From positions 1-46,550 of the forward strand of contig NZ_MDSS02000027.1 in NCBI RefSeq assembly GCF_001758425.2: a stretch of DNA of 46,550 bases, read 5' to 3'. The position numbers and the translations under genes were made by a program. Of this stretch, positions 29,013-37,701 are shown in pieces. The notes under the pieces are model-generated. The model made no database searches. It was not told where the DNA came from and saw only the letters and a list, made by a program, of their open reading frames with translations. Numbering within the stretch: the first letter of the stretch is position 1; each line of letters begins with the position of its first letter. The stretch is from Nesterenkonia sp. PF2B19. GTDB lineage: Bacteria > Actinomycetota > Actinomycetes > Actinomycetales > Micrococcaceae.

Positions 29013-29027
29013 ATGTAACTTTTACAT
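29013..29027. promoter_or_regulatory. AT-rich dyad in the deacylase/regulator divergent region
   Basis: ATGTAACTTTTACAT is a perfect 6-bp inverted repeat with a three-base centre. It lies in a conspicuously AT-rich stretch (about 28980-29030) midway between the two divergent transcription units. Its most likely ligand is the adjacent YheO-type regulator. TATAGA on the minus strand just beyond it is a possible -10 for the deacylase operon. Confidence 0.5.
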
Positions 29028-29111
29028 GAGAGTGCGGGAACGGAGTCCCTGTCCACGGGGTACCGTATGGACCACACAACCCTGAATCAGCGCACAGCCG
29101 AGAGGAATCCA

Positions 29112-29783
29112 GTGAGCGATGTGACGGCAGATCCGCCGCGGTTCGAGAGCATCGAGGAGCTCCATGCGGTGCTGGCTCCGGTGATGAAGGCCGTCGCCGT
29201 CACCATCGGGGAGCACTGCGAGGTGGTTCTCCATGACCTGAGCCGACGCGACATGGACCAGACGATCCACGCGATCGAGAACGGCCACGTCAGCGGCAGG
29301 TCCGTCGGCGGGCCCTCGACGGACCGTGGCCTGACCCTGCTGAAGGACGAGTCAGTCGACCATGACGCCTTCGGCTACCGCGGTCGCACCGCCGACGGCC
29401 GGGAGCTGCACTGTTCCTCGGTGTACTACCGGAACCGCGCAGGTTCTGTCATCGGGGCGCTGTGCATCAATGTGGACCTCACGGCGCTGGAGAACGTCCG
29501 CTCGATCATCTCCTCCCTCCTGCCGACTCAGCAGCAGGATGAGCCGGAGGAGATCGTCGGCCCCAGCATCGACGCCGTCCTCGACGGGATGCTGGAATCC
29601 GCCATCGCCGAGATCGGCAAGCCGCCGCCGGTCATGGTGAAAGACGATCGCATCGCGGTGCTGCGCAGGCTCGAAGCGCGCGGGGCGTTCCATATCAAAC
29701 GCGCCGTGGACCGCGTCTCCCAACGCCTGGGCATCTCCAAGGTCACGGCCTACAGCTACCTGGACACCATCCGCAACTCCTGA
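29112..29783 (+). CDS. YheO/DauR-type transcriptional regulator (PAS-like plus HTH)
   Basis: A DNA-binding protein of 223 residues. The YheO-type PAS-like sensor fills residues 10-125 (VLAPVMKAVAVTIGEHCEVV, LHDLSRRDMDQTIHAIENGH, and GALCINVDLTALE). The C-terminal helix-turn-helix is at about 175-220 (RIAVLRRLEARGAFHIKRAV, LGISKVTAYSYLDTI). Relatives include DauR, the repressor of D-arginine catabolism, so a D-amino-acid-like effector fits the neighbouring deacylase operon. The GTG at 29112 was chosen because GAGAGGA lies before it. An ATG at 29067 sits on a possible -10 (TACCGT) and has no ribosome site. Followed 66 bases later by the KDG kinase gene, probably in the same transcript. Confidence 0.83.
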   Translation: MSDVTADPPRFESIEELHAVLAPVMKAVAVTIGEHCEVVLHDLSRRDMDQTIHAIENGHVSGRSVGGPSTDRGLTLLKDESVDHDAFGYRGRTADGRELHCSSVYYRNRAGSVIGALCINVDLTALENVRSIISSLLPTQQQDEPEEIVGPSIDAVLDGMLESAIAEIGKPPPVMVKDDRIAVLRRLEARGAFHIKRAVDRVSQRLGISKVTAYSYLDTIRNS

Positions 29784-29849
29784 ACCACCCGGCGGACTCC
29801 GTGGGGCACACCGTGCCCGCGGAAGCCCCAGACCGGAAGAAGGCACCCC

Positions 29850-30749
29850 ATGACGATCACACCCTCACCCGTGCTGTGCGTGGGCGAGACGATGGCTCTT
29901 GTCACCCCCAGCAGCACGGACCGGCTGCGCACGGCCGGTGCGTTCGCCCTCGACGTCGGCGGGGCCGAGTCCAATGTGGCCGCTCACCTCGCCCAGCTCG
30001 GACGCCGCAGCATCTGGTTCAGCCGACTCGGCGACGACGAGCTCGGCCGGCGAGTCTCGGATGTGCTCGCCGCTCGCGGCGTGGACCTCGCCCCGGTGAT
30101 CTTCGACCCGGAGGCTCCGACCGGCGTCTACTTCAAAGACCCCGGCCACGGCGTCCTCTACTACCGCAGGGGATCTGCCGCCTCCCGGCTTTCGGCGGCC
30201 GACGCCGATGCGCTGGATCTGGGCGACATCGGATTGGTGCACCTCTCGGGAATCACCCCTGCGCTGTCCACCTCGGCAGCGGCATTCATCGACCAGCTGG
30301 TGGTGCGTACCGCAGAATCCGGCATCCCCATCAGCTTCGATGTGAACTACCGCTCCCCGCTCTGGCCGCGCGAGGACGCCGCTGCGGCCCTCCTGCGCCT
30401 GTCCCGGCAGGCCGACGTCGTCTTCGTCGGCCGTGACGAGGCGGAGCTGCTCTGGGGAACGATCACGGCCGAGGCCGTGCGCGACCTCCTGGACGACGTC
30501 CCCACCCTGGTCATCAAGGACGGCGACGTCGGCGCCACGGAGTTCACCGGAGAACAGCGCGTGTTCGAACCTGCCATTCCGACCGACGTCGTCGAAGTCG
30601 TAGGAGCAGGTGACGCCTTCGCCGCCGGATACCTCGCGGCGATGCTCGACGGCGAAGCCTCTGCGGCGCGTCTCACGGCAGGTCACCGCCGTGCCGCACT
30701 GGCGCTGCAGACCACCACTGACTTCCTGGACGAAGGAGCATCCGCATGA
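29850..30749 (+). CDS. kdgK: PfkB-family sugar kinase, probable 2-keto-3-deoxygluconate kinase
   Basis: A cytoplasmic ribokinase-fold kinase of 299 residues that would phosphorylate 2-keto-3-deoxygluconate (KDG) with ATP. The first PfkB motif region is DVGGAESNVAAHLAQLGRRS. The catalytic signature VVEVVGAGDAFAAGYLAA carries Asp255. YFKDPGHGVLYYRRGSAAS in the lid region and FDVNYRSPLWPRE are typical of KDG kinases. The stop overlaps the aldolase start (ATGA at 30746-30749), so kinase and aldolase form one unit and the sugar-acid assignment is strong. The pair shares a transcript with the YheO-type regulator of the deacylase operon. Confidence 0.87.
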   Translation: MTITPSPVLCVGETMALVTPSSTDRLRTAGAFALDVGGAESNVAAHLAQLGRRSIWFSRLGDDELGRRVSDVLAARGVDLAPVIFDPEAPTGVYFKDPGHGVLYYRRGSAASRLSAADADALDLGDIGLVHLSGITPALSTSAAAFIDQLVVRTAESGIPISFDVNYRSPLWPREDAAAALLRLSRQADVVFVGRDEAELLWGTITAEAVRDLLDDVPTLVIKDGDVGATEFTGEQRVFEPAIPTDVVEVVGAGDAFAAGYLAAMLDGEASAARLTAGHRRAALALQTTTDFLDEGASA

Positions 30750-31375
30750 CCTCGACATCCTCACCGGTGGAGAACACCTGGTTCGATCACGCCTTCGGCT
30801 CCGCCCCGGTCATGGCCATCCTCCGCGGCATGGGAGTGGAACGCTCGGTGGAGCTCGCCACCACGGCCTGGGACCTCGGCATCGACTCCGTGGAGCTGCC
30901 CCTCCAGACCGACGAGGACCATGCGGCCCTGCGTGAGGTCTCCCGCCTGGCCTCCGAGCGGGGCACGTCCGTCGGCGCGGGCACCATCGTCCGACAGGAG
31001 CAGATCTCCGCCGCCCAGGAAGCCGGTGCGGAGTACCTGGTCTCCCCCGGCTACGACGAATCGCTCATCCGCGCCGCCGCGCAACAGTCCATGCCCTTCC
31101 TGCCGGGTGTCACCACTCCCACCGAGCTGCAGGCCGCCACCACGCTCGGACTGACCTGGGTGAAGGCCTTCCCCGCGGCCTGGCTGGGGACCTCGTGGTT
31201 CTCGCTGATGCGCGGCCCGTTCCCCCAGGTCAGCTTCGTGGCCACCGGCGGGCTGAACGCCCACAACGCTCAGGAGTTCCTCGACGCCGGCGTCCGCGTG
31301 GTGGCCGTGGGCTCAGCGCTCGAAGATCCGGAGCAGCTCACACTGCTGGCCGCGCAGGTGGGTCAGCAGGCCTGA
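30746..31375 (+). CDS. eda: 2-keto-3-deoxy-6-phosphogluconate (KDPG) aldolase
   Basis: A class I aldolase of 209 residues that splits KDPG into pyruvate and glyceraldehyde-3-phosphate. The Schiff-base lysine is Lys140 in LTWVKAFPA. PVMAILRGMGVERSVELATT at the start, GIDSVELPLQT, TSVGAGTIVRQEQ, YLVSPGYDESLI and VSFVATGGLNAHNA are all family features. The Thr-Val-Arg usually seen after the conserved Glu is replaced by Leu-Pro-Leu, which may shift substrate preference toward other 2-keto-3-deoxy acids. It overlaps the kinase gene by four bases and ends 14 bases before the convergent cyclase gene. Confidence 0.9.
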   Translation: MTSTSSPVENTWFDHAFGSAPVMAILRGMGVERSVELATTAWDLGIDSVELPLQTDEDHAALREVSRLASERGTSVGAGTIVRQEQISAAQEAGAEYLVSPGYDESLIRAAAQQSMPFLPGVTTPTELQAATTLGLTWVKAFPAAWLGTSWFSLMRGPFPQVSFVATGGLNAHNAQEFLDAGVRVVAVGSALEDPEQLTLLAAQVGQQA

Positions 31376-31389
31376 GCCTCGGGAGCACG

Positions 31390-32106
31390 TCACCTCCAGG
31401 CGACCACGCGGGCCGGGGCGCCGTCGCACTCCTCCAGCGGCATCGGGAAGATCCCGATGTGGTGCTCACCGGCCGGCAGCTCGCGCAGCCCGGTGAGATT
31501 CTCGACGACCAGCCCGTCCTGCCCCAGCACCACCGCATGGACCGGGAAGCCGGCCGCGGCGTCGTCGCCTTCGGTGCCGCCGCCTGGAACGTCATCACCG
31601 GCGTCGCCGACTCCCTGCGTCAGGTCCGGGCTCAGCGCATCCGTGCCCAGCACCCGCATCCCCCGCGCCCACAGCAGCGCAGCGGCCTCAGCACTCAGCC
31701 CCGGATGCTCCAGCGCGCGGTCCGTGCCGAAGAAGGTGTCCCAGCCGAAGCTCAGAAAGACCCGGGGCGGCACTCGCCCCGGAAGCAGCGGCTCCAGCTG
31801 CTGCCCGGTGACCAGCTGGCCGGCGTCGGCTTCGACGTGGACCACCAGGGTGGGACCCACCAGCTCCTCGAGCGAGATCTCTGAGGTCGTCCGCCCGCCG
31901 GCCACCGTGTGGGACGGCGCGTCCAGATGCGTGCCGGTGTGGGTGCCGCAGGACAACCGGGCGACGGCGACGCCGTCGTCGGCCAGTGTGAGCCCCGGCT
32001 CCACGACGACGGCCGGGTCCCCGGGGTAGACCATCATCGCGTCATGGATGGGCCGGCTCAGGTCCAGCAGCCCAGCACCCGCCGGCGACGTCGGCGTCGA
32101 ACTCAT
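31390..32106 (-). CDS. Cyclase-family metal hydrolase (kynurenine formamidase-like)
   Basis: A metal-dependent hydrolase of 238 residues. The family motif HTGTHLDAPSH (His56, His60, Asp62, His66) is intact, as are ILDLSRPIHD-like LLDLSRPIHDAMMVYPGDP and the C-terminal PLEECDGAPARVVAW. Members hydrolyse N-formylkynurenine, isatin, cyclic imides or lactones, and the substrate here cannot be told. It lies downstream of the gab-type genes on the same strand, separated from them by 137 bases that hold a P2 palindrome, so it may be transcribed separately. GAGGAGGACAG precedes the ATG. Confidence 0.82.
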   Translation of the reverse strand: MSSTPTSPAGAGLLDLSRPIHDAMMVYPGDPAVVVEPGLTLADDGVAVARLSCGTHTGTHLDAPSHTVAGGRTTSEISLEELVGPTLVVHVEADAGQLVTGQQLEPLLPGRVPPRVFLSFGWDTFFGTDRALEHPGLSAEAAALLWARGMRVLGTDALSPDLTQGVGDAGDDVPGGGTEGDDAAAGFPVHAVVLGQDGLVVENLTGLRELPAGEHHIGIFPMPLEECDGAPARVVAWR

Positions 32107-32143
32107 CAGCCTGTCCTCCTCGGAGTTGAGGCCCTCCCCCGCG

Positions 32144-32216
32144 AGGTGAGGTGGTCCGGAGTTGCGGATACTCGACTCGATCGACTCGAGTATCCACTAC
32201 GTCGGACCAACTCGCG
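32144..32216. repeat. Palindromic intergenic element, type P2, copy 2
   Basis: A diverged relative of the element at 23917-23990. The centre GGATACTCGACTCGA and its mirror are almost perfect, and TGGTCCG pairs with CGGACCA further out, with a decayed stretch between. It follows the dehydrogenase stop at 32244 on the minus strand and precedes the cyclase gene. It is the only one of the six elements not between convergent genes. Confidence 0.75.
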
Positions 32217-32243
32217 CCGGTGACATCATCTTGCGGAGGGGAC

Positions 32244-33704
32244 TCAGCCCTCGCCGCCCGCGATCTCCGGGTCCACGATGGTCAGCAGCCGCTTGTTGAC
32301 GAACTCGTCCATGCCCAGCGGCCCCAGCTCCCGGCCGAAGCCGGAGCGCTTGACCCCGCCGAACGGCATGTCCGCGGCCTCGGAGCCGGCCACATTGACG
32401 TTCGACATGCCCACCTCGAGCTGCTGGGCCACGCGCAGCGCCTGCGCGTGGTCCTGGGAGAACACCGCGCCGCCGAGACCGTAGGGTGAATCGTTGGCCA
32501 GGCGCACCGCCTCCTGCTCGTCGCGCACCCGGTAGACCGTGAGCACCGGACCGAAGAGCTCCTCATGGAAGGCGTCCATCTGCTCGGTCACGTCGGTGAG
32601 CACGGTGGGCTGCAGCCAGGCTCCGGGCTGGTCCGGCCGCTCGCCGCCGGCGCGGATCACCGCGCCCTGCTCGGCGGCGCGGCGCAGCTGGCCGTGCAGC
32701 CCGACGGCGGCCTCCTCCGAGGACAGCGGATAGTAGCGTCCCGGCTGCGGCTCCACCGGGTCCCCCGGCTCCAGCCCGGCGACGGTCTCCACCAGGGTGT
32801 CCACGAACTCGTCGTAGATGTCGTCGGCGACGATCAGCCGCTTATTGGAGGTGCAGGCCTGCCCCATGGTGTCCAGGCGCGTCTCCACCGCCTCACGGGC
32901 CGCGGCGGCGACGTCGTCGGCGGAGAGGTAGATGTGCGGATCCGAGCCGCCCAGCTCCAGCACGACCTTCTTCAGGTGCCGTCCGGCGATGGCGGCCACC
33001 GCGGAGCCGGCACGCTCCGAGCCGGTCAGGGACACCCCCTGGACCCGAGGATCGCCGATGATGCGCTCCACCTGCTCGTGGGTGACGAACAGGTTCTGAT
33101 ACACCCCGGCGGGCAGGCCGGCGTCGTCGACGAGCCGCTGCAGCGCCAGGGCGGCCCTCGGGCAGGACTCGGCGTGCTTGAGCAGGATCGTGTTGCCCAG
33201 CAGCAGGTTCGGGGCGGCGAAGCGGGCGATCTGGTAGTAGGGGAAGTTCCAGGGCATGATGCCCAGCAGCAGACCCAGCGGCCGCTTCTGGATCACCGAG
33301 CGGCGCCCGGCCTCCTCCTTGATGACCTCGTCCGCGCCCAGGTGCGGGCCGTTGACGGCGTAGTACCGGAAGATGTCGATGCACTCCTGGATCTCACCGT
33401 CGGCCTGGTCCAGCGCCTTGCCCATCTCGGTGGAGGCGATGACCGCCAGCTCGGTGCGCCGCTCCTCGAAGAGGTCTGCGATCCGATGGGCGAACACGGC
33501 ACGGTCCTCGATGTCGAGACCGCTCCACGGTCCGTAGGCGAGGTGCCCGGCCGCCAGCGCCTCTTCGAGGTGGTCGTCGTCGACGACGTCGAAGGTCTCC
33601 AGCACCGCATTGGTGCGCGGGTCGCGGGTCCGGTAGGCGGGGCCACGCCCGGTCCCGCTCGCAGCCTTCGTATCGGTGCTCGTCTCGGCGTGTGTCTCAG
33701 TCAT
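32244..33704 (-). CDS. NAD(P)-dependent aldehyde dehydrogenase, succinate-semialdehyde dehydrogenase type
   Basis: An aldehyde dehydrogenase of 486 residues. The general base is in LELGGSDPHIYL and the catalytic cysteine is Cys284 in GQACTSNKR. GIMPWNFPYYQIARFAAPNL and the end MPFGGVKRSGFGRELG are typical. The overall pattern resembles the GabD1-type succinate-semialdehyde dehydrogenases of Actinobacteria. It is the second such enzyme in the locus. A strong hairpin and three 14-bp tandem repeats lie between it and gabD, so its expression is probably set separately. GAGGAG precedes the ATG, the G-rich part of it lying at the end of the repeat array. Confidence 0.85.
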   Translation of the reverse strand: MTETHAETSTDTKAASGTGRGPAYRTRDPRTNAVLETFDVVDDDHLEEALAAGHLAYGPWSGLDIEDRAVFAHRIADLFEERRTELAVIASTEMGKALDQADGEIQECIDIFRYYAVNGPHLGADEVIKEEAGRRSVIQKRPLGLLLGIMPWNFPYYQIARFAAPNLLLGNTILLKHAESCPRAALALQRLVDDAGLPAGVYQNLFVTHEQVERIIGDPRVQGVSLTGSERAGSAVAAIAGRHLKKVVLELGGSDPHIYLSADDVAAAAREAVETRLDTMGQACTSNKRLIVADDIYDEFVDTLVETVAGLEPGDPVEPQPGRYYPLSSEEAAVGLHGQLRRAAEQGAVIRAGGERPDQPGAWLQPTVLTDVTEQMDAFHEELFGPVLTVYRVRDEQEAVRLANDSPYGLGGAVFSQDHAQALRVAQQLEVGMSNVNVAGSEAADMPFGGVKRSGFGRELGPLGMDEFVNKRLLTIVDPEIAGGEG

Positions 33705-33716
33705 CGTCTCGGCTCC

Positions 33717-33758
33717 TCGGTGACGGCCGTTCGGTGACGGCTCTTCGGTGACGGCTCA
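33717..33758. repeat. Three 14-bp tandem units in the dehydrogenase leader
   Basis: TCGGTGACGGC plus three variable bases (CGT, TCT, TCA) is repeated three times, immediately upstream of the ribosome site of the gene starting at 33704. On the transcribed strand the unit reads GCCGTCACCGA. Confidence 0.85.
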
Positions 33759-33775
33759 TCCAGCTGGACAGTGAT

Positions 33776-33826
33776 CGTCCCGCCGTCCGTGCCGCCGTGG
33801 TCGACGGCAGAACAGACGGCGGGACG
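33776..33826 (-). terminator. Strong hairpin between gabD and the second dehydrogenase
   Basis: A perfect 12-bp stem (CGTCCCGCCGTC with GACGGCGGGACG) around a 27-base loop that itself can pair. It lies 48 bases after the gabD stop on the minus strand and probably ends or attenuates the gabT-gabD transcript. Confidence 0.7.
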
Positions 33827-33873
33827 GACGGCGGCGGCCAGACCCATGACCGGACCGCGGGTCGGGCCGTGGA

Positions 33874-35271
<1,398 letters not shown>

Positions 35272-35317
35272 GGTGTCCTCCAGAGGGTGATGTGAAGCGG
35301 GTGGGCGGGCAGCTGGC

Positions 35318-36637
35318 TCAGGCGGCGGCCAGCGCGTCGAGGATGATGTCCAGGCCCTCGGTGAGCAGGTCCTCGCCGATGGTCAGCGGGGGCAGCAGGC
35401 GGATGACGTTGCCGTAGGTGCCACAGGTCAGGGTGATGACGCCGGCGGCCGTGGCGGCGGCGGCCACGGTGCCGGTCAGGGCGGCGTCGGGGGCCCCGGT
35501 CTCCGGGTCGACCAGCTCGACGGCGAGCATCGCCCCGCGGCCGCGGACCTCGCCGATGCGCGGGTCCTTCTGCTGGGCCTCACGCAGCCGACCGGCGGCG
35601 ATCTCCTCGATGCGCCGGGCCTTGGCCGTCAGGTCCTCGGCCTCGATCGTCTCGATGGCGCCCAGGGCTGCCGCGCAGGCCACCGGGTTGCCGCCGTAGG
35701 TGCCGCCGAGGCCGCCGGGGTGGGCGGCGTCCATGATCTCGGCGCGGCCGGTGACCGCGGACAGCGGCAGGCCGCCGGCGATGCCCTTGGCGGTGGTGAT
35801 GATGTCCGGGGTGATGCCCTCGTCCTCGCAGGCGAACCACTGGCCGGTGCGGGCGAAGCCGGTCTGGATCTCATCGGCGATGAACACGATGCCGTTCGCG
35901 CGGCACCAGTCCACGATCGCGGGCAGGAAGCCCGGGGCCGGGGCGATGAATCCGCCTTCGCCCTGGATCGGCTCGATGATGACGGCGGCGAGGTTCTCCG
36001 CCCCCACCTGCTTCTCCAACTGGTCGATGGCCCGCTCGGCCGCGGCCGCGCCGTCGAGTCCGTCACGCAGCGGGTAGGAGCCGGCGGCCCGGTAGACCTC
36101 CGGGGCGAAGGGCCCGAAGCTGTGCTTGTACGGCATGTTCTTGGCGGTGAGCGCCATGGTCAGGGTGGTCCGGCCGTGGTACGCGTGGTCGAAGGCGGCC
36201 ACAGCCTGGCGGCCGGTGTAGGCGCGGGCGACCTTGACCGCGTTCTCCACGGCCTCGGCGCCGGAGTTGAACAGGGCCGTGCGGACCTCGCCGTCGACGG
36301 GGGTCAGCTCGGCGAGCTTCTCGGCCACGCGCACGTACCCCTCATAGGGAGTCACCATGAAGCAGGTGTGGGTGAACTGGGCGACCTGCTCCTGGACGCC
36401 GGCGACCACGCGCTCGGCGGAGGCGCCGACGTTGGTGACCGCGATGCCGGAGCCGAGGTCGATCAGCCGGTTGCCGTCCACGTCTTCGATGATGCCGCCG
36501 TCGGCCCGCACGGCGAAGGTGGGCATCACGGAGGCCACACCCGCCGGCACGGCGGCGCGCTGACGCTCCAGCAGCTCGCTGGCTCGGGGGCCGGGGATCT
36601 CCGTGGCCAGGTGGCGGGACTGGGACAGTGCGGTCAT
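35318..36637 (-). CDS. gabT: 4-aminobutyrate (GABA) aminotransferase
   Basis: A class III PLP aminotransferase of 439 residues moving the amino group of GABA to 2-oxoglutarate and giving succinate semialdehyde. Family features are VDGNRLIDLGSGIAVTNVG, LFNSGAEAVENAVKVARAYT, FDHAYHGRTTLTMALTAKN, EPIQGEGGFI, FIADEIQTGFARTG and the PLP lysine Lys284 in DIITTAKGIAGGLP. The end VIRLLPPLTI is also typical. The ATG at 36637 follows AAGGAGGA with good spacing, while the longer reading to 36730 adds an unrelated tail. It heads the gab operon and is divergent from a LysR-type gene, its probable regulator. Confidence 0.93.
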   Translation of the reverse strand: MTALSQSRHLATEIPGPRASELLERQRAAVPAGVASVMPTFAVRADGGIIEDVDGNRLIDLGSGIAVTNVGASAERVVAGVQEQVAQFTHTCFMVTPYEGYVRVAEKLAELTPVDGEVRTALFNSGAEAVENAVKVARAYTGRQAVAAFDHAYHGRTTLTMALTAKNMPYKHSFGPFAPEVYRAAGSYPLRDGLDGAAAAERAIDQLEKQVGAENLAAVIIEPIQGEGGFIAPAPGFLPAIVDWCRANGIVFIADEIQTGFARTGQWFACEDEGITPDIITTAKGIAGGLPLSAVTGRAEIMDAAHPGGLGGTYGGNPVACAAALGAIETIEAEDLTAKARRIEEIAAGRLREAQQKDPRIGEVRGRGAMLAVELVDPETGAPDAALTGTVAAAATAAGVITLTCGTYGNVIRLLPPLTIGEDLLTEGLDIILDALAAA

Positions 36638-36741
36638 GGGTCCTCCTTGAGGGACGGGCCGGGCGACTTCCGTGTCGGCGCGGCCGGGGGCGATAGTTCT
36701 CCTGAAGTGATCGTCCCCCATCCATCTCATGCCGTCTAATG

Positions 36742-36765
36742 CCTGTCATTGATGCAGGGTATGCT
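36742..36765. promoter_or_regulatory. Dyad and -10 in the gabT/LysR divergent region
   Basis: CCTGTCATTGATGCAGG (36742-36758) is a dyad with one bulged base, the kind of site LysR-type proteins use. TATGCT (36760-36765) follows and is a plausible -10, eight bases before the LysR-type ATG at 36774, which has no ribosome site and may be leaderless. The flanks are less GC-rich than the genes. Confidence 0.5.
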
Positions 36766-36773
36766 TTCTAGGC

Positions 36774-37670
36774 ATGGAAGCCCGTCTGCTCCGTTATTTC
36801 GTCGCCGTCGCCGAGGAGGGCGGCGTCTCCGCGGCCGCCGACGCCCTCCACATCACCCAGCCCGCGCTCTCCCGGCAGATCCGCGGCCTGGAGGCTGACC
36901 TGGGCCTCACCCTCTTCGACCGCGGCGAAGGACGTCTGCGGCTGACTCCAGCAGGCCGCGAGTTCCTGGAGACCGCCCGCACCGTGCTGCAGGCCCACGC
37001 CCATGCCCGAGACTTCGCGGACCGGCTCGCCTCCGGGGAGCTGCGCAAGGTCTCTCTGGCCTCGCCGCGGACCACGCTCATCGACGTCGTCGCCCCCTTC
37101 GTGGCCACCTTCACCCACCAGGACCCCGTGCCCTCGGTGGTGGAGATCGGCGGCGACGAACGCCCCCACCGCCTGGTGGCCGACCATGACCTGGTCATCG
37201 CACCCCAGTCCCCCGGCGATGACGTCCCCTCCCGGCTCATCGCCCAGCTGCCGGTGTGGGCCTATGTGCCGAGCGACCACCGCTGGGCGGACCGTGGGGA
37301 GATCCCGCTGGAGGAACTGGTCGACGAGCAGCTGGTGGTCACCGCCGCCGACTTCAAGGCCCGCCGGCTGCTCGACGCCGCCCTGGATCTGGCGGACCTC
37401 ACCCCGCGCAGCCTGCTGGAAGTCCGGCACGGCCGGGTCGCCCAGGCGCTCGGCCGCCGCGGCCGCGTCGCCGCCGTCATCACCGACGATCCCCACTTCT
37501 CCCTGGTGCCGCTGCGCATCCTCACCGACGGCGGGGATGGCCGCCGGCCGCTGCACATCCGGCTGCACGCCTCCTGGCGGCGGGGGCATCATGCCGCCGA
37601 CGCGCTGGAAGGGCTGGTGACCCGGCTCCGCGACTTCAGCGCACGACGCTACGGGCCGACGGTGGACTGA
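36774..37670 (+). CDS. LysR-family transcriptional regulator, probably of the gab operon
   Basis: A DNA-binding regulator of 298 residues. The N-terminal winged helix is clear: LLRYFVAVAEEGGVSAAADA, LHITQPALSRQIRGLEADLG, LTLFDRGEGRLRLTPAGREF. The C-terminal two-lobed effector domain (residues 90-290) is recognisable but not informative about the ligand. The divergent position beside gabT suggests it senses GABA or succinate semialdehyde. A dyad and a possible leaderless promoter lie just upstream. It converges with the FAD monooxygenase gene across 31 bases. Confidence 0.88.
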   Translation: MEARLLRYFVAVAEEGGVSAAADALHITQPALSRQIRGLEADLGLTLFDRGEGRLRLTPAGREFLETARTVLQAHAHARDFADRLASGELRKVSLASPRTTLIDVVAPFVATFTHQDPVPSVVEIGGDERPHRLVADHDLVIAPQSPGDDVPSRLIAQLPVWAYVPSDHRWADRGEIPLEELVDEQLVVTAADFKARRLLDAALDLADLTPRSLLEVRHGRVAQALGRRGRVAAVITDDPHFSLVPLRILTDGGDGRRPLHIRLHASWRRGHHAADALEGLVTRLRDFSARRYGPTVD

Positions 37671-37701
37671 CGCCCCGGCCGCGGACACGGAGCGGACGCC
37701 C

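Noticed and set aside
27325-29013. Plus-strand frame of about 560 codons opposite the N-acyl-D-amino-acid deacylase
   Set aside because: Antisense shadow; the minus-strand protein has all zinc ligands of its family.
29067-29111. Upstream ATG for the YheO-type regulator
   Set aside because: No ribosome site, and it sits on a possible -10. GTG at 29112 has GAGAGGA at the right distance and begins where the family begins.
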